A stretch of DNA of 64,000 nucleotides from Labia minor (taxonomy: Eukaryota > Arthropoda > Insecta > Dermaptera > Spongiphoridae): NCBI GenBank assembly GCA_963082975.1, contig OY720349.1:64788501-64852500 (forward strand). The letters run 5' to 3'. Each line of letters starts with the position of its first letter. Position 1 is the stretch's first letter. The notes under the pieces are model-generated. The model ran no database searches. It saw nothing but the letters and a program-made list of their open reading frames with translations, and was not told where the DNA came from. A program made the translations under genes and the position numbers. Of this stretch, positions 29,301 through 41,100 are shown piece after piece.

Positions 29301-31411
29301 TATTCAACCATTTGTTATTTATGTTATTTGATAATTCAACAGCTTTGGAATTTAATGAAACCGATTATCAAAGAAAGATTCAAGAGCATTTAATCATTTG
29401 TAATCTTTTGAATAATTTATCAATTACTTGTTTTTATTGGAAAGCTTTACTTTTCATGTTCTTATTCAAATACGGGACACTCTATTTTCATTTACAACTT
29501 TAATTGATGAATATAATTTTTTATTCACTTTAAAAATTTTGTGGTAGAAATTAATATTCAGTGACTAAAATAATATAATGATATTTTGGCATTAATTGTC
29601 TCTATGTTAATGAAAATGATAATGATAATATTAATATTAGTCGATAAAATATAATATAAATATAATATACATACAGTAATCTCATTCGTTTTACTTTTTC
29701 ATTTTCTTTTCCCTTCCACTATTGGAAAAATATTAAATATTCATATTTAAGTGTCCATTATGGCCCCATTTTCAAGTGAATTTTAATTCTGGACTTAGGC
29801 CTGACAAAGTTTATGGATGAATTGCTTCATATTCAACGAAAAACGTTGGGCGCATTTAGTTTTATTTATTTATATGAACAATCAAGTCAAATTTTTATAA
29901 TAATAAAAATTTTATTAAACACATAAACTGACAAATTTTTTTATCATGCAATAAAATTGATAGTTTAAGAGCTAAGAAATTAATTTTTTATTATTTTTCA
30001 CTGTAATATACTTATATCAAAGTATGTATCAATATTTAAAAGAATTTTTATTAAATTTACATAATATCAATCCAATCCAAAATGGTTGATTATATTTGAA
30101 GAAATAGTGTTACTTATTAACGAAGTGTTTTACTGTGGTGGGTATTTAAGTATATATATATATATGAATTATAGCTCTATAAAGAAAGTTAATTGCATAG
30201 AAATCAAATGAAAACTAAAAGCGCCCAACGTTTTTAGTTGAAAATATACAAAAATTTGGATTTGCAAGATTTAAAAAAGAAAAAAATATTCTAGATTTTA
30301 AAATGTTAGATAAAACTAGTATGATATAATAAATCCGTGGATTATTTTATAATAACCTTTATATATTTAAAAGATAATTACTTTTTTTTATTTTTATTCT
30401 AATTATTTGAGAATCTATCATTATAAATAAATATAAATTTTTTTGTTATTATTATATTGATATAAAATGAAAAATATAATTAAAAATTATCATAATTCAA
30501 TTATAATGTAACAGCATATTAAAAAAATACAATTTAACCAAACAAAAACATTAAAACATTGATCAAAGTTTAAATCGGTTTCTCACTCTCTTTTTTAAAA
30601 CAAATTATAATATTATTAAATAAAACAAAAAAAAATCACTTGCGAATTCATATACGCATATTTTACATTCCGTTCTATTTAAAGTTAGATAGACTATAAA
30701 CATTTTTTATTTAGAAGAATGAAAATAGTATTAATATGAAAACAATGATAATGAAAGAAACGGTGTGAGTTTCAAAGGAAGACAATGTTGTAGTTCCTCT
30801 TCTGATTAGTTTACTAGATCTCGAGCAAATGACGCCTAGGTGATTGTCTTGGTGCATTGTACGCGTTGGATCAAATGGCCGACGCCATTCCGTGCTATTA
30901 TGGCCGACCGGATGCCCACCACAATGCGATGTAATGTGCTACATCCGCCCTATCCCCAAGTGGGACAATGGCTGAGGGGTGAGAAACTTAATGGAAAGGA
31001 GAAGAAGGTGGAATATACTTTCCAACCACCCTCGAATGACAAATTTCTGAGGAAATTAGATCCAGGACTTGCATTTCATTTTAGACGCCACGAAAATGAT
31101 AAAACAAAAATACTATTATATAATATAAATAGATTAAGTAATTAGTAATATTATTCATTTATTAATTTATAACATCAAAAAGAAAGTTAAAAAGTATATA
31201 ATAAAAACAATAAATAATATTATTAATTGTAATTGCATTTTTTTTAATAATTAATATTAATATTATCATTTAATATTCCAATTAGCATTTGGAAATATTT
31301 ATTATTATTTTTTTTATAGGAAATATACTTTTCCAATAATTTACTTGAAATAATATGTATATTTTAAAATATCGTTATATTTTATTAATTCATAAAATTT
31401 TGTTATTTTTT

Positions 31412-31457
<46 letters not shown>

Positions 31458-32154
31458 CTTATATATAAAAATGAATTGCAAAATTTGTTGGTAACCGCAT
31501 CACTCAATAACGCCTGGACCAATTTGGCAATTCATTTTTATATATAAGATATTATATACAGGGTAGGATTTGGTTGTAGCTCAGGATAGGGACGCTTAGA
31601 GAAATGGGATGCTGCGGCTAAGAACTTTCGAAAACTGTAGAGACACAGAGTTAGATAAATATAACATATACAATAATAATATATAATTAATTTACTGATT
31701 AAATTAAAATATATTTTACAAGAAAACAAATAAATGTCTTATCTACTTATACTGATTGAAACAAAATGGATGAAAACCTATTACATACAGACTTTCTACG
31801 AAATACTATGTATTACTTCGGGGGTACAGGGGGCGGAGCCCCTGTCTAGGTGTGAAGAGCGCCAAAGGCACTCTGAGCAGCTAGTAAATATCTTATATAT
31901 ATATGTATATACAAATAATATAATATAATATTTAATAAATAAATGCTGTTATAAACTGTAATCTTTTTTCTCTTAATTTTGATTCACATTTTTAACTAGT
32001 AAAAAATAAATGTTTATTTTACCTCTTATAATTATATTTAGGTAAATGAAATTGAAGTTAATAATTTATATATATTATATACATATAGTAGGGTATATCC
32101 TAATTACTTTTTTTAATTCTTAAATTTTTATGGAAAATTTCCATCTAAGTGCCA

Positions 32155-32195
<41 letters not shown>

Positions 32196-35100
32196 CTTTT
32201 AAAGAACTAAAATAAATCACCAAAGAAAATTTTTAATTAAATTCCTTGTTAATTAAAGTGCAAGAAGATTTAAACTCTTGACAAAATTAATGTTTTCCTC
32301 TTAAGAAAATACCTCTAGAATAATATCTTTTTTTTGCTTTTTAATCGTTGTTATGTGTATCGAATCATTTGTATATATATATTTGGAATTATATCATTTT
32401 AAAAAGACTTGAATTGATTTCAAATAATTAATTTTTTTCAAAATTTCCATATAAAGAACAAATGTAGAACGATTATTATAAAATTCGACAGAAAACTAAT
32501 TTATTTATTACTATTCTCTTTGCGTCCTTCATAACATTTCTAAACTTTATCATTTTATTTGGATTGAAACCATATGAATATGAAATGATTTATCCAGATG
32601 AAATCCAAATTGCATCTATCTGGCTTAACTCCATGTTTTGGGATTTTTACCTCTATTCTTCCACTTTTTGTTAAAACTAATCTATGGACTCAATATTTTC
32701 TGTTATAAGTAAAATGGATCAAGATTTACTTAATCTAAATATTATATTTAAAAATTAAAATTATTTAGCAGTATAATAGTATACTAATATAAAATGAATA
32801 TTTTTTCAATGATATGATTTGAATTATTATTAACTTTTCATCTCCTTATAAAAAAACTTCTATCTCTAAGGTAATAATCAAATTTATTTTTTTGGAAATT
32901 GTTAAAATTTTAAATCCATTTTTCTTGCATCTTAAATCGTAAGTACTTGACAATATTTTCCTTCTCTCTCTAATTTTCTCCACTCACCCCAATCTCTCTC
33001 CCTCTCTCTTTAGCTTTTATTCTATTTTCCTTTTATTAGTGAATAAAATGAACTTGCGAGGAGACAAATATAGAATATTCATAAGAGAGGGAATAGGTAA
33101 GAAATATGAGAAATGAATAGAAGATGAAAGATATTTTTAAAACTGCCCTTTAAAATTGGCCTTCCTGGGTTTATTGGTTTTCAAGATGTTCAATATTATT
33201 CATATACAGTATATCTGATTTTTTTTTATAATATATCTTTTTATAACTTTATGACTACTGCAATAGGAAGATCATATTTTTATTTTTTTATTTCTATATA
33301 TATATGTATTATTAAATATTTGAAAAAGAGGAAACCTTATATATTTTAAGATAATATATTGTTTTTCCAATAAAATAAATTATTTGTTAATATACACAAT
33401 ATGTGTGAGTACAAAAGAAATAAATTAATATAAAACATTACATATTGTATAGTTAATATAATAATCGATATTTTATTTAATATAAATTTTTAAGTAGGTT
33501 TTATTTTATATTTTATATATTTATTTTATATTCAGTCACATTTAAAAAAATATTTTATTACTAATTCCAAGTTATTTATAAATGATATTGTACACACAGT
33601 AATTTGAATTTATTGATAGAAATTCTAATATTTATCTGATTTCAGTTAATTTTTTTACATTAGAAATAAAGTTAAAATTGAAATATATTAAATAATATAT
33701 TAGAAATATTACCACTTTAAATTAATACATTATATACGGCACTAGATAAAGGGATGGGCAAGCGAGCGGGTGCCCGGACACCAAGTTTTGAGGGTTGCCG
33801 ATATAAAAATATTTTTTATATTCATTGTTTATTTCATCATTTTTTTTATATTCATTATATTTGGGTAATTTTTATTTTTTGAATTTTTTTCTAATTTTTT
33901 AATTTGTAGTAAATTTGTATACTCTTGTATGTAAGGGCGCAATGTATATATATATATATATTATATCATTGTTTGTTTATTTAATCACATTTTAAATTTT
34001 ATAGTTTTATTCTAGAACTTCACTGTAGGAATGCATATACTTTTCAATTTTGAGTTTGAATTTTTATGTGAAGATTTATTATATAACAAATGTCATTCAT
34101 ATTATATGTTTCTTGAGATTCATACTTTATAGTAATTTTTTAGTTAATGTTACTTCAATTAGTTATTTTGTTTTGTGATTTGATATTGCAATTCGCCAAA
34201 GGATAAAAAATTTTAATTTTCAAAATAGTTTGTATATGAAATAATCTAATATTTTTTTTTTTTGGATTTGCATATGAGGCCTTTAGCGCCAGAACGGCCT
34301 GACCCACATTTTTCACTTTTGCTTTTATGCGGTTTGGCGTTTTAGATTTCTGTTAAATCATGAAATCCAGAGAAGTACATGTGCTGAAATCTAGCGATAA
34401 AAACGAGAAGGTTGCTTAGGCTACTACGGCATTTTAAAATATAAGTTTACGAGGATAATGTTAAGAGATAAAAGCAAAAAAGTGAAAAATGTGGGTTAGG
34501 CCATTCTGGCGCTGAAGGTCTCATATTTAAAAAGGATTTCAAGAAACATGGTATATTTGTTTGGTTGGTTGTTTGTTTATCAATATCTATCTATCCTTTA
34601 TTTATTGTTGTAGAATAGATAATTGTCATGTGTTTATCTGGATGTATACCTCCCCCACCCCCATGTCAAGAGATGTTGTGATGTTTTTGAAATTCAGACT
34701 CGGACTATCAACTGGTCGCAGGGGTGGGCACTCCAGCTGGTCTCAACAACCGCACACCGCCCGAATCGGCCTCAATGGTCACCCCGTCCTCGGCGTCGTC
34801 GAGCACGACACGAGCGATACGACAACCTCAACCGGTACAGCGCAACGGGGACCTCTACGACACTTTCAAGAACGGGCTGGGCCGATACGCCGTGAGTACC
34901 GTTGGCGATACTCACCAACCGACGACATTCGACGATATTGCTGACTCGATCTGTTTCCGATTTGTAAGCTGAGACGCGGGGAGGGCGCGATTATTTTTTC
35001 ATTTCTTTATTATTTATTTATTTGTTATATCTTTTTCTTCAATTTTGCACCCGGCTTGGCTTTCTTTCACTCTTGACTAAATTTTTTTATACTGCATATT

Positions 35101-38100
35101 CTACAATTTTCACTTTTATATTAATTTTCTTTTGTTGTTATTTATTTATTTATTATTTTTTTGTTATAAAGAAATATTCATCATGGGAAGGGAATCGGAA
35201 TCGGACCTTTTTTTAAATATTATATTAATTTTGTAATTAGTCAGAGGTATATATATTATTGAAAATATTCCGTTTTTATACCGCATAATAAATACTAGCT
35301 TCTCAGAGCGCCTTCGGATCTTTAAGAAGATCTTTAAGAGCAGAGCCCCCATGTAATATATAGTAATTTGTTGAAAGTCTGTATGCGATAGGTTTTAATT
35401 CATTTTAATTCAATCAGTATATTTTTTTCTCATGTGGATATTCGTTTTCACTCAAATTTGCAAATTTCACTATTTTTCAAAATATAAATTTAAATATAAA
35501 AAATATTACTTACTTTGTTTTAGAAAATATTAATTAATTAGGAGTAATATTCAATTTAATTTAATTTAATTTTACTTTTAATATTATAGAATATTAGGAT
35601 TTAAATATTATAAACATTCTTTGTATGGAAATTTCTAGAATTATTATTTTTATATTGAAGGTCAACTTCTTAACTGAGCCACCAGAGGCGCCACAGGGAG
35701 CGTTGTTTATTTGGGTCGAATATTTGTCCATAACTTTGGAATGGATCAACTTTTTAGAAATTTTCAACCTTATACCTTATCCTTGGGTCATGATGGTTCT
35801 AATGATACCTGAGCCATTAAGATCCATGAAGCTGTTTAGAAGGAGTTTAGGATGCGTAGTCATTTACTTATATAGATACGATATACTAATATGTTACAAT
35901 ATATACATATGTGCATAATATTAATATGGACCTGAGTCCATGTCTGTGTTAGTGAAGTATGTATGTTGGGTAAAGTTAATTAATATACTTAATAATTAAA
36001 TAAATAATTTTCCACAGATTTACTATCAAAGAATTAAAAAAGGAAAAAATCTATAAAATGGAATATTTTTTTAATTGTTTTAAAACATATTTATTTATTA
36101 ATATTGACTTCTTAATGTAGTCAACGTGAATTCTAAAAGAGTTCAGGAGGTATATTTTTAAACCTATATATGTATATTCTCTATACAAAAAGGAGATAGC
36201 TTTACGACTCACTAGATATTTTAATTCATTTCAAACCGTACTTATATATACAAAATTATAGTTTCTAAATTAATAATATAGAAAGTGTCTTCCTATATTG
36301 TGAACTAGATATTAAATTATTAAACTTGTAAAGTTATAAGAAAATTTTACCAACTAATGAGTCATTCTCCACTATCATATATAAATTAAGAATTGTAAAG
36401 AATATACTTTAGTAACCTACAGTGGGAAGGGAAGAAGAAGAAGTTTGGTACCCCTTGTTTAAATTATATAAGTAGTTCGAGTACAATCTACCTTATGACC
36501 TTTATCCTTTCCCTGTTCGTCTATACTAAATATTAATTATACGGGAGTAGGTCTCTCCGGTCTTTTCAATTTTAGATGTTGGCCTCTCTAATATCCCATT
36601 GTATCTGATTGGTGGGAATGAAGTTGGAATTGAAATTAGTAAAACTTATTCATCCGAGTTGGCAAGGTATTTTACCGGCCTTATTATCATTACTTATTTA
36701 ATATAAAACAAGAATAAATAATAAATAATATAAAGAACATATAAATTAAAAATAAAATTGAATAATATTAATTTATATTAAAAAAAATTTTAATTTAAGT
36801 TCAAATGACCTTTGAAGATATTTAAAAATAATAAATAAATATTTTTTTAACATTGAAAGCAAAATCTACATGTTTTGATAATGTTAAAAATAAAATGTTT
36901 AGTAAACATTTTTCGTTCTGAGATAAAAAAAAAAATACAATATTAAACGAAAACTTTTTCGTTTCAAAGAGGATACAGAAAATCCATTTCTTTCTCATAG
37001 TGTTCGCCATATCAAATGATATCGTTATCTCTCAATGCTAACATGCCTCCCACAATTCAACCTCCAGTGTGTTGTCTTTATATACATTTTTAGTTTATTT
37101 TTTTACGTCATGATACCATTAAATTATTATTATTATTATATTGTGTATACATACAATATAAAATAAATAAGGAAAAATAAATGTAAAAATATAATAAAAT
37201 GAAAGATATCTAAAAAAAAAAATACATAGCATTCAAATAGTTAAAATTACAAATTCATTTAAAATTAATAAGTAAATAATATATTCATTACTATTTTAAT
37301 TTTTTTCTAAAAATTATTTGATTATTGAAGTTTAATTAAAAATACTTGATAATGATTTTACCTGAATAAGAAATTAATTAAATTTGACAAGACCATTGAA
37401 TTAAGTTTAATATTTAGTTCAAAGAGCCTTTAGTATTTCTTATAAAATTATAATTTCCTATAATAAGTAATAAAAAAAAAGAAAATACTTTTTTTGTTTC
37501 TGGTGAGACATCTTCTATATAGAAGATATGAACACACAACAATAAATTATTTTATTTTATTGGCTACTGGGGCAAATATTTTAGAATATATTAGAATATA
37601 ATTTAAAATTTTAAACTAAGTAAACTAAGTAACTTTGACCTCAACAAGAATTGTTTGAATATATATTTGAGTTAATTTATAGACTAAATATTGTACACTC
37701 TAATACATAAGAAGAATTCCGAAGAAATTCCAAGGAAATAGAATTATGATATTCCCAAAAAGACAAAGTTTTTAAAACAATAGTATTAGATCTTATGTAT
37801 ATAAAATTTTAAAAATATACGATTATCGAAATCAAGAATATGTTTAAAAATTCCTTTAAAAAATATAAAGTATAATTTATATGGATATCGACTTACCAAG
37901 AGGTTTTTTTTATCGGTTATAAAAAAAACCCTCATCTTTATGTGAAATAAATTCAGTATAGGCCTTAGAATATATATTTGTATGTATATAAAATATTGGA
38001 CAAAAAAAGTAAACTTTAAAATTCCACCCTTGAAAATTCGTACTTCAATGTGGCTATCTTAATAATACCGATTATAGTGGGATATTTATAAACAATATGT

Positions 38101-41100
38101 AAAGAATCTTTTATTTTATTTAATTTTATTTTTTTAATTATTTTTATATTAAATATTAAAAAAAAACCATATACCTATCGTAAGCATATAGAACAATACA
38201 TATTTGTAAAAATATAAGTTAGGATATAAAATCATAAATAATATTATTTGGGGAAATAATCAAATACTTTTTAATATTGTTTATATTAACAAAAGTATTT
38301 GTTTATGTAGCGTCAACCTGATTTATATGCAACCGAATAGTTTTTCTATCTTTAGTACAAATAATTGTTTCATGAACCCAGTTCAACTGTCCAAATTAAA
38401 GTATAGAATAAGTTAGCCTTTTGAAAACCTTTGGAGGATTTATATATTAATATGAGTATCATTTTATGTTGTTATAATGGTAATTTGGTTAATTATTCAA
38501 CAGGTGTCAATAATCAAAGATACAGTTAGAAAAATTGAATGACTTTGTAATTATTAAATATTTGTTACTATACTGTGTATTAAATACACAATTTAATTTT
38601 ACTTTAATATTATTTAAAATAATTCTTAACTAAAGTTAATAAGTATATTTTTCTTTTTTAATGATCGATTGAAAATGCATGAGGATATTTTTAATTCATA
38701 TTTTTTTATTTAATTTTCTTTAATGTTATTCTTTATTTTTCAACTTATCATCTTTATCATCTATTCATTGCATGGACTATTCAGATTACTTTCTTTTACA
38801 TGTTTGTTTATTTTTTTTTTTTTATTTTCATATAAGTAATAATGTAAGCAGCTTTTCTCTTGTAGTTGGATACATGCACGTTCAAAGAAAAGGCTACTGA
38901 TTCAATAGATTTAGTAGAATATATGCAGGGAAATTTATAAAGATCTTTCTAGGAAAAGCAAATATATGAATTGATTTTGAAACGAAAAAAAATCTAGTAA
39001 AATGAATGATGTTAAAAATGATGGATTAAAGTATGAAGAGGTTAGAAGGTTGTAAATGATAAGTTACCTATATGAAAGAAATTATTTGAAAGGATTCTAT
39101 TTATAACTGCATATAAATAACAAATTTTCAGGATGCTTAGATCTATTAGAAATCTCTTTTATTTATTTTATTTGAATTAAAAAATAATAAAATTTATATA
39201 TCTCTAAAGGTTCTAAATTTATATTGATATTAAAATATTAAAATTAATGAAAATAAAAATGTATGTATTATAATATTATAAAAATCCGAATTGGTAGAAT
39301 TAAAATTTGTATATTCTTTGTCGAACATGGATGGACAGGTTCCGACGAAGAACACTTTACAAAGATTTAAAAAGAATGATTTTTAGATTTCTTGATTAGA
39401 TATTGATAAAATTCATTGCAAACTGAATATCAGTATAATGAGGAATAATTACATTAGCGTCCGAACTAAATAATTTCTTGTTCTTTTTTGAATATCTAAC
39501 CTTGAAATTTCCCGGACAAACATCCATGAAAAATTCTAAAGATATATATGGATTTTCAAAGTCATGAAACGTAAATAGGGTTAAGGCACCAGTAAATGAC
39601 AGTGAACCAGTGTATGATAGATAATTGGTGAAAAATCCCTCCAATATAAGGCTCTAAAATATTTTTGATACGTTGTGGGCTATAAAATCAAGCAAAAGAC
39701 ATCTGCGAACTGTAATGGCCGACTAACCATCAAGATTATTGAAGGTTTTTAAGAATACGAAAATAAAAATTGAATGCTGATAAATTTATAAGCAGATGTT
39801 ATCAATATATTCATAAGGTTCATTAGATTTACATTTAAATAGAACCTAAAGCTATTTTTTTCAGCAGAACCTAAAGTAGTTTTGAATGAGCAGTTTGTCT
39901 GAAATTGAAGTTGAAAGTGACAAAGAATTATGACTGGTACCTTTATCTTAAATATAAAATACATATATATATACTTATTAAAAAGTATAAAATGGATATA
40001 GAGTAATGATAAATTCAATTATTTTCTATATTTTTATATATAAAACTATTAAACAAATAAATATTAAATTATCTATTAATTCGTGTTTTCTTGTAAATGA
40101 GTACATATTTAACACCAGAGTAGATAGATTATGTTGTTTTATACATACCTAACTACCTATCTACATATTTCATTTTCATTTGTATCTGTATTGATGAATA
40201 AGCTTAAACAATATAAAAAAATATTAAATGATTATCAGACGATCTACTTATAAAAAATTGTTGGATCAATTTGTATGTGTATACAGGGTGGGAGACATAC
40301 ATACATAGTTGAAAATTTCAATTCTCTTAATTAAATTGGAACATCAAAAACTATGTTTTCAGTTACATTGTGATGTTACATAATTCCTTTCTGATCTATT
40401 AGAGTATTAGTTGTCTAATTAAATTAGTTTGACACAACATACTATAAAATATCTAAAATTATAAATAGTCATGAAATATTTCACATTAATGTTTAAAACT
40501 ATTATTAAAAGTTATAGGGGTAGACCTGGATATATTAATCCATTCTATTTTTATTTGACTTCTGATTTATTTTTATTTGTTTTTATAAATAATATATATC
40601 ATTTCTTCAAAAAATATATTTAAAAACGGCATTTAATTAAAATTATTGAGATAATTATATATTTAAAAATAATTGAAGTCGATATTGAATCCACATTGTT
40701 AGCATTAATTCTTTCTGCAATTTCTGTTATTGCAATTTTTTCGATAACTTTTCAATTATTTAAAATTTCTCATAATTATAAAGAAATATATATTGTATCA
40801 ATTAATATAAACAAATACAATTAAAATTAAAGTATTCAGAAAATTATCAATGATTCTATTTAATTTGATCTTACCTTTTGCTATTGTTTGAACGCTTAAA
40901 AACTTTCATTTTATTTTTAAAATTGAATATTTTTTATTGTGTCATATTTAATCCAATTTAAAATAAAGTAAATTAGTTTTGCACTTTACTAAGGACTTTT
41001 TTTTTCTCTTACATTTGTTATTGACTTTTCTTTATTTTATAACTTTCATTATTAACTAAAAAGTTTCCTTATTATTTTACTAGAAAATTATCTTCTTTCT

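Larger units (their letters stand above)
15427..34721 (+). other. Intron 2 of Sidestep-like gene
   Basis: A 19.3 kb phase-1 intron. It holds the nested Transib-like and ACCGACC elements, two deleted mariner elements, two MITEs, one Helitron copy and many AT repeats. A GC-richer block at 30830-31095 and a 136-codon antisense ORF at 24156-24566 remain unexplained. The long stretches 18400-19660, 26000-29800 and 31900-34260 are plain AT-rich sequence in which I see nothing definite. Confidence 0.75.

Noticed and set aside
33745..33800. GGGATGGGCAAGCGAGCGGG, resembling a hAT end
   Set aside because: The first bases do not fit CAG, and there is no inverted partner or duplication.
39396..40018. 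Two minus-strand ORFs of 82 and 89 codons
   Set aside because: No domain, no splice context and composition like surrounding AT-rich DNA; probably chance.
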